Origin: Theobroma cacao
Taxonomy: Eukaryota; Streptophyta; Magnoliopsida; Malvales; Malvaceae
Assembly (NCBI RefSeq): GCF_000208745.1
Contig: NC_030850.1
Coordinates: 20,197,528-20,261,527 of the forward strand
DNA: 64,000 bases
Reading direction: 5' to 3'
The notes under the pieces are model-generated. The model was not told the origin of the DNA, searched no databases, and saw only the letters and a program-made list of their open reading frames with translations. This document shows, in pieces, positions 48,497-60,064 of this stretch. Numbering within the stretch: position 1 is the stretch's first letter; each line of letters begins with the position of its first letter. The translations under genes and the position numbers were made by a program.

Positions 48497-49053
48497 TGTT
48501 AGTGAAGTAAGCTTAATGAAATAAAAACCAAGAAATGGTGAATTGGTATTTTAAAAATTTCTTTTGCAAGCTTAATAAAAATAACCCCTTTTTGAAAAAC
48601 AAATTTTCTTCTTGTGTAAAAAATAAAGCAAGTGATTTGCCTTTAAAGCAAATATCTACAATAAACCATAAGGTATAAAAATAAATCAAGACATAAGGAT
48701 TTTATAATGGTTCAGTTTTTTTAAGTGCCTACATCCACTCCTTTGGCTGACTAAGGAATTTCCAATCCACTACAAGGATTCTTGCTTTTTAACAAGATCA
48801 AGAAATAATCTTTATACCCTCTTTTTCATGGGATCAAGCAATAACCCTTACACTTGTGTTTTAATGGGATCAAGCAATAACCCTTACACTTGCTTTTTAA
48901 AGGGATCAAACAATAACCTTATACTTGCTTTTTCAGGGGATCAAGTGATAACCCTTACACCAGCTTTTTAACAAGATCAAAAGATACACCAATTTTTCAA
49001 GGTTAAGTTAAAACCTTTACAAAAGTGTGAACAAAGGAGTAGTATCAAAGATT
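48497..49053 (-). mobile_element. Old copia LTR, end part, interrupted
   Basis: It aligns with the end region of the LTRs at 24870 and 49054: CCTACATCCACTCCTTTGG, CCACTACAAGGATTC and a minisatellite. It is cut at 49053 by the element at 49054-58434 and resumes at 58435-58600. The left end (TGTTAGTGAAG at 48497) is a guess. Confidence 0.5.
48797..48980 (-). repeat. LTR minisatellite, about 36-bp unit
   Basis: Five units share GGGATCAAGCAATAACCC, then TTACACTTG, then CTTTTTAA. Confidence 0.9.
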
Positions 49054-49200
49054 TGTTGGTCCCAAATAAATGTGCTAGAGGGGGGCTAAATAGCACTTTT
49101 TGGCTTTTTCAAAAATTGACCTCTAATTGGAGACAAATGCACAATAAAAGAAAGAATTTAAAGATGAATAAAAACTGAAACAGAACAGACAAACACATAG

Positions 49201-49210
49201 CTATTTATAG
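49201..49210 (-). promoter_or_regulatory. Candidate LTR TATA box
   Basis: CTATAAATAG on the minus strand lies about 150 bases from the LTR end. The same 10-mer occurs at the matching place in the plus-strand LTR at 59827, with a diverged copy at 56738-56747, which suggests a conserved promoter element. Function is inferred. Confidence 0.5.
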
Positions 49211-49329
49211 TGGTTCGATCCAAGACCTACATCCACTACCTTGATTGTTTAACCAAGGATTTTTCAAACAATCCACTAAGAACGGTGAAATTATTAAGCT
49301 TTCACCAAGCTTTACAATGACTTTTACCA

Positions 49330-49530
49330 AGCTTAGCCAAAACCTTTCACAATGGTTTTTACCAGGATCAACCAAAACCCAAAGTGGTTTTTCAAAGGCT
49401 CAACCACAACCTTTCACAATGGTTTTCAACGGCCTCAACCAAAACCCAAAGTGGTTTTTCAGAGGCTCAACCATAACCTACAACAGTGGTTTTTCACGGG
49501 ATCAACCAAAACCCAACAACTAAATTTTCA
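49330..49530 (-). repeat. LTR minisatellite, about 45-bp unit
   Basis: Four to five units share CAACC(A/T)AAACCCAAAGTGG and TTTTTCAAAGGCTCAACCA. Open frames here are products of the repeat. Confidence 0.85.
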
Positions 49531-49911
49531 TGGCTAAGTTAAAACCTATACACTCAATCAAGCAATCCAAGCTTGAATAAATCCCTTAGAGTGCCTTGCA
49601 CACTCTAAGTAATCAAGAAATAAAGAAAAGATGAAGTACAATTGATCACCTAGCTGATCTAAGATGTACAAAGCTAAGCTCAAACACTTTTTCAAAGGAT
49701 GGGAGTGAAATACAAGTGTAAAGAGAAGGTTTTTAGTATTCTAAGCTCAAAATCACTTTGGATAACTTCTCTCTCTCTTACTTGTTTTTTACTGTTGGAG
49801 AGGCTTTAAATACTTGCAAAATCAGTTCTGGTCGTTGGAGATAGAAACTAGCCATTTCTAGCCGTTATTTTGTGTTCTAGTGCTCAATTCAAATTTTCTA
49901 GCAGAATGATC

Positions 49912-50069
49912 TTAGTCGACTAACTGCGTTCTTAGTCGACTAGCTATCTCTGTCTTTTGATCCTTGTTTTTGATAGTGAGTTCTTAGTCAACTAACTTCC
50001 TTCTTAGTCGATTAAGTTTTTTTTTGTCTTGAAGTCCAGATTTCTAGCAGTAGGCTTTTAGTCGACTAA
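49912..50069. repeat. Palindromes based on TTAGTCGACTAA
   Basis: Five copies: TTAGTCGACTAA, TTAGTCGACTAG, TTAGTCAACTAA, TTAGTCGATTAA and TTAGTCGACTAA; the first four form two pairs with the members 18-20 bases apart. Confidence 0.92.
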
Positions 50070-50889
50070 GTCTTATTTGTCTCTCAATCTTCTTGAGCTT
50101 GCCAACTTCTAATTTGAATTATAGCAAACTAATACCTTTCATTATCCAACTAAGAGGCTTCTGTTTTGTGACTCAATTGTAGCTCTTTCTTCTTTGCTTG
50201 TTTAACCAATTAACCCATCTTGCAATCGAACAACCATCTTAACTTGCTTACAAATACCTAATATATTAATGATTTAAGCTTTCTCCTGCACACTTAAACA
50301 ATATAATTAGACATCAATGAATGGGAATATTTAGCAATCATCAAAAACATATAGAGTCAACATTCTCTATCTCTTATTTTTGATGATCACAAAACACTTC
50401 AAGATTAAGATGCAATGTCTATGTTCAATATGAATGCTTCAAATCTTTATGCATAATGAGGTGCTCCCCCTTAGTCAATGCATCTACTTTTCTTTACATA
50501 ATATTCAACAAAACCAAAATTTAGCATCACACACATAAATTAAACATGAAGACCTATTAAACTCTATTTGATTTAGTTTTCCTTCTCTCTTTTTTCTTTT
50601 TCATCATTAAACAAGATATTCAAAACTCCTCCTTAATGAGTGCATCAAGATTTTCCTTTAATCTTTAAATCAAACTTTAATGAATGAGAATCATAAGCAC
50701 TTATACACCTAAGTGATACAAGCTTATAGATATAGTTCAAAAACTTCAAGAGTCAAGCTTGTGTCAATGTAAAAACAAGTATATGGGAGTTAAATCATTT
50801 CAAGAAATTGTCAAGGATTACTTAAATAATGCTCAAGCAAATTTGATATTTTTAGCATAATCAAAGCTATAATAATTTTAAAGCTAACA

Positions 50890-50904
50890 ACCTCCCCTTT
50901 TTGA
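50890..50904 (-). other. Polypurine tract
   Basis: On the minus strand AAAAAGGGGAGGT directly precedes the LTR start TGTTAGC. Similar CCTCCCC or CTCCCCC strings recur at 50950-51005 and 51390, possibly older or extra copies. Confidence 0.88.
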
Positions 50905-53900
50905 TATGACAAAACTATGAGCATAATTTGCATTTGAAATGATTTTAAAATCTCCCCCTCAACATATGCATAAAATTAAATTTGCTCATAAACCTTCTCC
51001 CCCTTTTTGTTATATCAAAAAAGTTAAAAAGAGTGAGCATTAAACACTTAAGCTCAAGAAATAATGGTTAGCAAAATCCATCAAGAATATGAGCATTAAG
51101 ACCATGAATATGTAACCATAAAGTCTTTAAGTCATCATACATATGCACTTAATATCCTCAACCAAATAATTAAGAAATATACCCATTAAGCACATTCAAG
51201 TATTAATTCATCAAGAGAATCATCAATACGAAAGCCACATGTATATATCTCTATAAGCAAAATGTGGATATAATAATTATGAAGTTCAAGAAAGATAATC
51301 ATAAAGATGTTCAATAAGCACATAAGCCATATTTGAACTCCAATACCAAGTGTAAAAGCTCAATATACCAATTGATAGATATAAGTAAAATCTCCCCCTT
51401 TGTAAAAGCACAATATCAATTATGAGAGATGGAATCTTTTTAAAGCTCATTATATCAATTAGTAAAGCACTAGTAAAGACTTCCCTTATCATTAAGCATT
51501 TTAAGCATATCAACTTCAAGGCTCAGAATATTTAAGAAATATATGATCAATTTAGACCTCAAGAGAAGAGACAATTATAAAGCGTGATCCTAATTTTAAA
51601 GCTAGACACTAATTGAGAAAACTTAAGGCTTGATACAATTATGCATTTCAACATTCAAGTTTAAGTGAGAAGCAATATAAGACACAATATCTATTTTGAT
51701 GTTTAGAAAGATGTTACCGGTAGCGAAGAACACCAAATGTGGAATCTCACCAAACCTTGTTGTTGAAGATCTTAATTCCTTATGATATCAATGGCAATGA
51801 TTGACTCCCCCTTAAGAAATCAAAAGCTCAACACAAATTGTTAGAGATCCTCAATAGATCAAATATTAGGAGAGAAATCTTGAGCCTAGAATAAATGAGC
51901 ATTCATATGGATATTCAAATTATTTTCCTAATACTCAAGTATTCATGGAACCAAAAAAGTATGAGCATTTGAATAGATGTTCAACATATGCATCACATGC
52001 TCATATTTTCAGGAAGTATTTGCCAAGTAGTTCCTAGGCATGTCTAAGGTATCATTAGTCTTCAAGCACTATTCTCAATTATCATCAAGTATTATCAATC
52101 ATCATCAAACATTCATTACTTATTCCCAATATCAATTAGCCAAGAAGTTTCACTCAAGTATTTCCAGGAAATTCCCTAATTCATATACAAAAATAGCAAC
52201 TCAAGGAGAAATTAAAAAATATCATCATTAAGCATTCTTGGCAAGTATTCTTCCAAATCATTTTCAAGTGGTCATTCATCTAAGTCATTTTAAGGCAAAC
52301 ATTGCAAGATGTATTCTCCAAATTATATATGAAATTATCAATTCAAGGAGAACTTTCACAAAAGGCATATCATTATTAATGAAGCATGACTAAAGCATTT
52401 TGCATTTATTGCAATCATGTATGAAAGTTATGATCAAATAAGTACATACATGATTACAAGAAATAACATGGCTATCTTCCTTAATCATGATTCCAATTTT
52501 GTTCATCAAAATGCAAGCATGAGTTCAATATAAACATATACGCATTGAAAAAATATGCAACCATTGAAGTTCAAGGTACATGCGATTTCTCAATAATTCA
52601 TGATTCATGAGTAATAGCAATTGTTATAGAATATTGAGAGTAAAGCACTCAACTCATGAATATATTCAAAGTGAACATTCAATCATCAACGAATACCAAT
52701 TATCAAGATTCAAGAAAGAGATATTTAATCAAAGCACATTAGGCATTCGTTGCTAACTAAAGCTATGGGCCATATTTTATTTGACATGTCAAGTTGTTTA
52801 TGGTGACCTATAAGCTAAAGTTGGATGCACACAAAATCTTTAGATCATATAAATGTTAAGGCTCAATGAAGACATAGTTAACATTTAAATGTATATCCAA
52901 AATAAATTTCAACTATGTCAACTCACAATATATGCCATGATCAAACTTGACAATTACATTCATGTTCAAATGCATTGCTCAAGTCAAGTTTTAGACTTTA
53001 GACCTTAAGGTCAAGCATAAAGAAAATCATATAAGCATGTGTCTTGACCAATATAGTAGATGAACCAAGAATATTTTCATTAAGTTCGATGAGTTCATCT
53101 TAATCGAATAAGTATGCATAATCAAGAAATTAATTTTGAAACAATCATTTGAGCACAAACGTAAAATATATTTCAAGAATTGTTCCTAGATTAGCATTTG
53201 AACATTTCAATTTTCATGAGAAGATATTTTCTATATATGCACATGAAAATCCAATCGAATTAACAAATTGAAGCATTGATGAACAACTTCTCATATTTTT
53301 ATTTTATTGTTGTAAATACATGAGAAATTATGGAATCAATATGAGTGTCATGCTTGGGAATAAGTAGATTTATGTCATCAAAAAGGATTTCCCATTTTCA
53401 GCAAGTTTTACAATTTCAAGAACATGTACTTGCACCAAATGATCATGAAAGTATTCATAATGCATGTTTTTAAAAGTCAAGAATCATCTTTGAAAAGGAA
53501 ATTCAGAAAAGAAAATATTATAATGGACAAGAAGTAAAGTAAAAAGGCATTTTGGAACTCAAAACCTGTCCATTTTGGCTTTAGAGCACTCAAAAGTTGA
53601 CTGCATATCCCTTGGGTCCATTTTTTATCATTTCAGTAGTATTGTTTGCATTTTGTTCTCCAATAGTCGACTAGCTATGCTAAAGAGTCAATTATGCTTG
53701 ATTCTTGCATATTGAAAAGCTAGAGAAAGGTGCAAAACATGCAATGTTCCAAGGTATAATGATCTCAAAACATGGATTTGTGTGAGAACAATTTAAAGTT
53801 TCATTTTTACCATGTTTCAAACATCATTTTGGACATGTATTATCAAAGATTCTACAAGAAAAACATGTGAACTAAAATTTTGGCTTTTACTGCTCATTGT

Positions 53901-55800
53901 TCGCAAGTTCTAGAAAAGTTGAAATGCTCATTTGAAGAATCATTCCTTTAATATGCTCAAACATATTCAATTTATATCATGATGCGTTACTATGACTTGT
54001 AACATGTATAACAAGCATTTAAACAATGTTTAAACATAATAAGCATCAAATTTAGCATTTCCTACAATTTTCAGCATATGGACAAGAATGCCCTTGAGGT
54101 CATTCAAGCATTCATTTGCAATAAGATCAAGTTATAATATCATTTTCAACATAAGGTATACTTGTTCAAGTTTTGTATCATTGAAATCATTATAGCCTCA
54201 AGCGTTACAAGAAAATTTGTTCCTTTGCTTGAAAAATGCCATCAATGCCAAATTATCACACTCAAAATCATGCTTAAGAAATCCCTTTCAATCAATTTCA
54301 CCAATCATGAGAGAAATACCAAGCAAAATAGGATTTATGCAATCCAAGTATCAAATCAATTTTGCTCAACCATTCTATATCATTAAAAATAAAGAATTAA
54401 TAAATCATTTTTAATCAAGAAGGATAAAAAGATTTTGCAAGAAAATCAATTGATAAAGATTTAACCTTTCTTTGTAAACTTTTCAAATTGAAACATTCAA
54501 GATTAGACATGCTTTGTGAAAAATCATGAGCTCAATATCACTCAATTTTGTTCAATTATGCTTTAAATAATTTATGAGATGTGTAAAAAGCATAATGAAT
54601 CATGTTTATGCATGTCAAGGGTCATTTGCAAATATCTCACAATTATGTTCCAAAAATGCCCTTATGACCATTCAAGCTTACAAGCAAATATGCACATCCA
54701 ATAAGAACAAGTCATAAGCATTTTTCATTATGAAACAAACTTGTTCAATTCATATATCGTTCTAAACTTACAGGATGGCAACATTTTTCTCATATAAGCT
54801 CATTTTGCTTTAAAAGTACTAATTAAAGTAGTCAAAACTTTCAAGCTCATTATCAACCATCTTGAACTATTCAAACAAGTTCTAGAATGTAAATCAAGAT
54901 TGTTCAAATGGTCGACTTATGTTAGGCACAAGGAAATCAAGGACAATTTTTTTTAACTCAATTTTTCTTGTTTTAGGCTACTTGAATAAATGTAAGTCAT
55001 CAAGTATGCTCATATTTTTATCACATTATCCAACCTTTTATGTTTCAAAATTATGCGCAAAAATCATTTTTCCTCAAAGAAGTAGTATGGAAACAATTTC
55101 ACAAAACAATAGGAAATTTTATAGAAACAATTCTCCATAATCAATCAATCTTAATAAAATAATTTTCTCAAAATAAGAATGATAATATATTCAAGATCAA
55201 ATATAAGTACATACTCCATCTTTAGATTCATACTTCCTTGCAACTTATAGCATGTATCATATCAAATGAAGTTGCATAGCTAAGATTTATCAATAAAGCT
55301 CAAGGAATTATGCACTTAATATTCAAGCAAGAATAGGCAACCAAAATTTTCAAAGTAAGAAAGCAAACAATTTTAGAAACCAAGCCAAATGAATGAAACA
55401 TTTAATAAATAAGTAATCAAGATTCTCATTAAAAAAATGTTTTAGCATAGAAATCACCCATTTTCCTTTATGTGTGACTAGAGAGCATTCATTTTTCAAG
55501 AGTTGTTCCTCCTTGCTCTAGCACACCTACAAGAGACATTTTTCATTTGATTTTTGGTATCTAAATTGCTTTGGATCCTTGAAAGTTAGTTTCGTTGCAT
55601 AAAGTTCCTTTTGGAACCCACACTTGTCTAAATTTATAAGGTAAACATTTTTTAATTGGACAACTGTATGAATAATAACTAAAAAATGTGCAATGATTGC
55701 ATTTGGTCATTTTGGAAGATGAGGAATTTATGCAAGCCTTTTGTTCTAATTCAATAAATCTTCAAATTTCCTTTTCACATCAAAATTTCCTTTTTCTAAA
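50905..55800 (-). mobile_element. Non-coding interior, no pol seen
   Basis: About 4.9 kb of AT-rich sequence (A, T and CAAG- or CATT-rich on the plus strand) has only short open frames and no protease, integrase, reverse transcriptase or RNase H motif in either strand. A TAGTCGACTAGC palindrome and a neighbouring AGAGTCAATTATG occur near 53670-53695. The length is close to that of normal pol, so it could be a fully decayed pol or a replacement. Confidence 0.65.
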
Positions 55801-55803
55801 ATA

Positions 55804-56532
55804 TCAATTTTCTTTTTTGTAAGCTTCAAAATCCTTTTCCAAATTTTCATTTTCTTTTTCCAAGTCAATTTTTGCTTTCATCAAAAATTCATTCTCAACA
55901 TAGATTATGGAAATAATTTTCTTGTGCTTCATATTCATTTTCTCAAACTCAAATGCTAAATCTTTAAAAGCATCATGCAATTCATCAAAAGCATATGAAT
56001 TAAGTTCACAAGATGAAGAACTTACCTTTATCTCTTCAAGAGCAATAAGGCATAATTCAATTTGATTTGAGGATTCATCTTCACTTGATTCCTTGTCTAC
56101 ATTTGTCATGTTGCTTATTGAGCATTGATTCTCACAAGAGTTGTCTTCCAATTCCTTTTACATCTTTGTTTTTCCATATAAATCTTTTAATTTTTGCCAA
56201 ATTTCCTTGGCATTTTTGCACATGAACACTTTATCATATTCTCTATAATCAAGTGCACAAATCAAAGTGTGCATGGCCTTAGAGTTAATTTGTACTCTCC
56301 TTATATAAGCTTCAGTCCACTTATTTCTATCTTTGGGAGTTTTCTCACCATTTACCGAATTGGTAATCATAAAAATGAAAAGACCATCGGTAATGACATC
56401 CCATATCTCATAGTCATAAGCCCTAATATAAATGGACATTCTAATACTCTAATAAGGATAGTTTGATCCATCAAATTGAAGAGGCATATTTATACATTGA
56501 CCTTCAACATCTACAGATTTTTCTAAAGCCAT
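55804..56532 (-). pseudogene. gag of the minus-strand element, three blocks in one frame
   Basis: It starts MALEKSVDVEGQCINMPLQF at 56532. QFDGSNYPY and the following segment with MSIYIRAYDYEIWDVI form the N-terminal part of the copia Gag (UBN2-like) domain; WTEAYIRRVQINSKAMHTLI and EIWQKLKDLYGKTKM follow. After that comes a Ser/Glu-rich linker and a predicted coiled coil (MKAKIDLEKENENLEKDFEA). Two in-frame stops (near 56449 and 56157) split it, and the frame ends at 55804 before any zinc knuckle. It resembles the gag at 60065 (QSTNRPPLFDGSNYVYWSTR). Confidence 0.87.
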
Positions 56533-56575
56533 TTCAATCTCCCCTACGGATGTTAAGCCTAAAAAATGAGGGTTA

Positions 56576-56588
56576 GGCTCTGATACCA
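56576..56588 (-). other. Primer-binding site, initiator tRNA-Met type
   Basis: Exact TGGTATCAGAGCC on the minus strand, two bases from the LTR end. Confidence 0.93.
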
Positions 56589-56590
56589 CT

Positions 56591-58434
56591 TGTTGGTCCC
56601 AAATAAATGTGCTAGAGGGGGGGTGAATAGCACTTTTTGGCTCTTTCAAAAATTGACCTCTAATTGGAGGCAAATGCACAATAAAAGAAAGAACTTAAGG
56701 ATGAATAAAAACTAAAAACAGAACGACAAACACACAGTTATTTATAATGGTTTGGTCCAAGACCTACATCCACTACCTCGATTGTTGAACCAAGGATTTT
56801 GCAAACAATCCACTAAGAACGGTGAAATTATCAAGCTTTCACCAAGCTTTACAATTGCTTTTACCAAGCTTAGCCAAAACCTTTCGCAATGGTTTTTATC
56901 GGGATCAATCAAAACCCAAAGTGGTTTTTCAAAGGCTCAACCACAACCTTTCACAATGATTTTTCACGGGCTCAACCAAAACCCAAAGTGGTTTTTCAAA
57001 GGCTCAACCATAACCTACAATAATGGTTTTTCACGGGATCAACCAAAACCCAACAACTAAATTTTCAAGACTAAGTTAGAGCCTATACACTCAATCAAGC
57101 AATCCAAGCTTGAATAAATCCCTTATAGTGCTTGGCACACTCTAAGTAATCAAGAAATGATGAAAAGAAGAAAAGATGAAGTACAATTAATCACCTAGCT
57201 GATCTAATATGTATAAAGCTAAGCTCCAACACTTTTTCAAAGGATGGGAGTGAAATACAAGTGTAAAGAGAAGGTTTTTGGTCTTCTAAGCTTAAAATCA
57301 CTTTGGATAACTTCTCTCTCTCTTACTTGTTTCTGACTGTTGGAGAGGCTTTAAATACTTTCAAAATCAATTCTGGCCGTTGGAGATAGAAACTAGCCAT
57401 TTCTAGCCATTATTTTGTCTTCTAGTGCTCAATTCAAATTTTCTGGCAAAATGATCTTCGTCGACTAAGTTGTCTCTGTCTTTTGATCCTAGTTTTTGAA
57501 AGTGAGCTCTTAGTCGACTAACTTCCTTCTTAGTCAATTAAGTTGTTTCTGTCTTGAAGTCTAGATTTTTGGTAGTAGGCTTTTAGTCGACTAACTTACT
57601 TCTTGATCAACTAAGTCTTCTCTATCTCTCAATCCTCTTGAGCTCGCCAACTTCTAATTTGAATTATAGCTGACTAATACCCTTCATTATCCAACTAAGA
57701 GGCTTCTGTTTTGTGACTCAATTGTAGCTCTTTCTTCTTTGCTTGTTTAACCAATTAACCCATATTGCAATTGAACAAACATCTTGGCTTGGTTACAAAT
57801 ACCAAATATATTAATGATTTAAGCTTTCTCCTGCACACTTAAACAATATAATTAGACATCAATGAATAGGAATATTTAGCTATCATCAAAAACATATAGA
57901 GTTAACATTCTTTATCTCTTATTTTTAATGATCACAAAACACTCCAAGATTAAGATGCAATGTCTATGTTCAATATGAATGCTTCAAATCTTTATGCATA
58001 ATGAGGTGCTCCCCTTTAGTCAATGCACCTACTTTTCTTTACATAATATTCAACAAAACCAAAATTTAGCATCAGACACAGAAATTAAACATGAAGACCT
58101 ATTTAACTCTATTTGATTTAGTCTTCCTTTTCTCCTTTTTCTTTTTCATCATTAAACAAAATATTCAAAACTCCTCCTTAATAAGTGCATCAAGATTTTC
58201 CTTTAATCTTTAAATCAAACTTTAATGAATAAGAATCATAAGCACTCATACACCTAAGTCATACAAGCTTATAGATATAGTTCAATAACTTCAAGAGTCA
58301 AGCTTGTGTCAATGTAAGAACAAGTGTATGGGAGTTAAATCATTTCAAGATATTGTCAAAGATTATTCAAATAATGCTCAAGCAAATTTGATCATTTTGT
58401 CATAATCAAAACTATAATAATTTTAAAGCTAACA
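56591..58434 (-). repeat. 5' LTR
   Basis: Full-length match to 49054-50889 with the same TGTTAGC start and GGGACCAACA end. It contains a minisatellite at 56880-57060, TTAGTCGACTAA palindromes at 57456-57618 and a candidate TATA box at 56738-56747. Confidence 0.9.
57456..57618. repeat. Palindromes based on TTAGTCGACTAA
   Basis: Copies include TCGTCGACTAAG, TTAGTCGACTAA (twice), TTAGTCAATTAA and TTGATCAACTAA. The set corresponds to 49912-50069 but with one pair already reduced to a single copy. Confidence 0.9.
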
Positions 58435-58600
58435 AGAGTTGGCTCAGAAAGGTTGAGTGATAAAGGTTTAAGCTTGGGTATGAAGAGAAGGAATCAATGT
58501 CACAAGATGAGCTTAAGGTTAGCCAGTGTAGAGCTTGAATGGCTTTTAAAGTTTGTTGGAAGACTAAGATGAATGCTAGAGAGGAAAGATAAGCTTGAGA
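58435..58600 (-). mobile_element. Sliver of the old copia LTR, continued
   Basis: This 166-base piece aligns in place and orientation with the LTR segment at about 25360-25500 (AAAGGTTTAAGCT, for example) and continues 48497-49053. It is trapped between the element at 49054-58434 and the one starting at 58601. Confidence 0.45.
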
Positions 58601-58873
58601 TGCTGACTCCATATGTTTTTGATGATAACAAAACATTCCTCGTTCATTATGTCTAATCTTGTTGACTAAGTGTGCAAGATTTAATTTAACACCTCTAACA
58701 AAGTTGTTAATTAAAGGTAAGTCAAGGAGCTTGTTAAGTTTAATGAAGAATTAATCAGTTAAGAGGGAAAGAACAAGTAATAAACAAAAACAAAACCTTA
58801 ATAACTGATTATCAAGGGACCTTCATCAGTTAAGGCATGGTTAAGTGATAAGTTGAAGCTAAATAGAAATATG

Positions 58874-59309
58874 CTAATCGGTTCAGAGGTCTAGTTAATC
58901 AGTTAGAGTATAAGGTCTTAGTATCTTCAAGTGCAAAAAATAAGTTTGAAAATATAGTTGACCATTGAAGGGAGCCAAAATGGAGAAGTTCAAAATTCGA
59001 AGATCTTCTAGTTGATTAAAGCTGATTTTAATCGATTATGGTTGAAGAAAGTAAAGCTTCAATCAATCAAGGGAAGAGCTAACAAATTAAAGGAAGACTG
59101 CTATGTAGAGAAGTGAAAACAAAAAGTATGTAATCGATTAGAGCTTGCCATAACCAATTAGAAGAAGTCTGTTAAAGAAGAGAAGTCTGAAGACAGAGAA
59201 CTCTTAATCAATTAGAGCCTCTTGTAATCGGTAAGAGTAGAGAACACAGTAATAGGACAGTGCAAGGTAAAGAAGTGTAATCCTTTAGAGCTACTTGTAA
59301 TCGGTTAGC
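58874..59309. repeat. Palindromes based on CTAATCGATTAG
   Basis: About ten diverged copies, such as TAATCGATTAG, AATCGGTTAG, TAATCAGTTAG and TAACCAATTAG, lie mostly in pairs separated by 10-20 bases. Confidence 0.85.
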
Positions 59310-59826
59310 CGAAGTCTGTTTACCTTTTTGAATTTAAACGCTAGAGGATAAAATAACAATTACAAGTGCATCAAATTCTTTCTAACAACTAGAAACTGTC
59401 TCTAACAGAAAAATCTGACTCTTTAGGTATAAAAAGAAGTTCCAACGATCAAAGAGGACAGATTTGAGGAGAGAAGAGCCATTTTGAGCAAAAAAGCCAA
59501 ACATCTTTCACCAAAAACACTTGTTCTTCATTTTAAATTCAAAAAAAGTGTTTGAGCTTAGTTGTAATATTTCCATATTTGTAAAGGTACTTAGTTGCAC
59601 TTATTTTTCTTCTTTTTCTTAGAAAATTAGAGTGTGGGAAGCACTCTAAAGATTATTGTAAGGGAATAGAGCTTAGGTTAGAAGCTCACCGTGTAAATGC
59701 TTGGTGGAAGCTCACCTTGTAAATGCTTGGTGGAAGCTGTTAACTCCACTGGTATAGTGAAGTTGGGATTGAAAATCCTTAATTAGGAAATCAAGGCAGT
59801 GGATGTAGGTGAAGGGGACTGAGCCA

Positions 59827-59836
59827 CTATAAATAG
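59827..59836 (+). promoter_or_regulatory. Candidate LTR TATA box
   Basis: CTATAAATAG occurs 170 bases before the LTR end, identical to 49201-49210 in inverted orientation. Confidence 0.5.
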
Positions 59837-60008
59837 CTTTGCATTATCCACTTCTTGTTACCCTTCCTTATTTAGTGTCTTTTAGCAACAAGAAGCTTTA
59901 TATAAATTTTTCTCTAATTAGTTAAAAGCTCTATCTTTCAAAATGGGTTGAGCATAAAATTTTTGGTGCTATTCACCCCATTTTTAGCACTCTATTGGGA
60001 CCAACAAA

Positions 60009-60021
60009 TGGTATCAGAGCC
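60009..60021 (+). other. Primer-binding site, initiator tRNA-Met type
   Basis: Exact TGGTATCAGAGCC, two bases after the LTR. Confidence 0.94.
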
Positions 60022-60064
60022 ATACCTTTAAAATTAAGGCTGAACATCCTTAGGAAAGATCTAC

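Larger units (their letters stand above)
49054..50889 (-). repeat. 3' LTR
   Basis: On the minus strand it starts TGTTAGCTTTAAAATTATTA right after the polypurine tract and ends TTGGGACCAACA. Compared with the solo LTR at 22496-23568, it has about 526 extra bases at its start; the solo LTR's start TGTTGGCTCC corresponds to an internal TGTTGACTCT at 50363. Confidence 0.9.
49054..58434 (-). mobile_element. Minus-strand copia element with gag and long non-coding interior
   Basis: Two LTRs of 1836 and 1844 bp, a primer site at 56576, a polypurine tract at 50890 and near-matching target sites (AGATT at 49049-49053, AGAGT at 58435-58439) define a 9381-bp element. In a sample of 81 aligned LTR bases (50338 against 57885) the two differ at four positions, all transitions, so it is younger than its surroundings. 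Gag sits next to the primer site as expected. The remaining 4.9 kb shows no pol, so it resembles a non-autonomous large retrotransposon derivative. Confidence 0.88.
58601..60006 (+). repeat. 5' LTR
   Basis: It starts TGCTGACTCCATATG (family form TGTTGACTCC) and ends TTGGGACCAACA. It shares end blocks with the LTRs at 49054 and 22496 but carries a different palindrome, AATCGATTA, and a 30-bp direct repeat at 59682-59739 (AAGCTCACC(G/T)TGTAAATGC, then TTGGTGG). Confidence 0.82.

Noticed and set aside
48797..48980. Regular short repeats that could suggest a CRISPR array
   Set aside because: The units are adjacent with no unique spacers, and this is a plant LTR minisatellite.
49245..49537. Repeated QNPKWFF-type frames, also at 56752-57060
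   Set aside because: These are minisatellite translations within paired LTRs.
54162..55140. Short frames at 54162-54414 and 54919-55140
   Set aside because: No motif, and they lie antisense in the non-coding interior of the element at 49054-58434.
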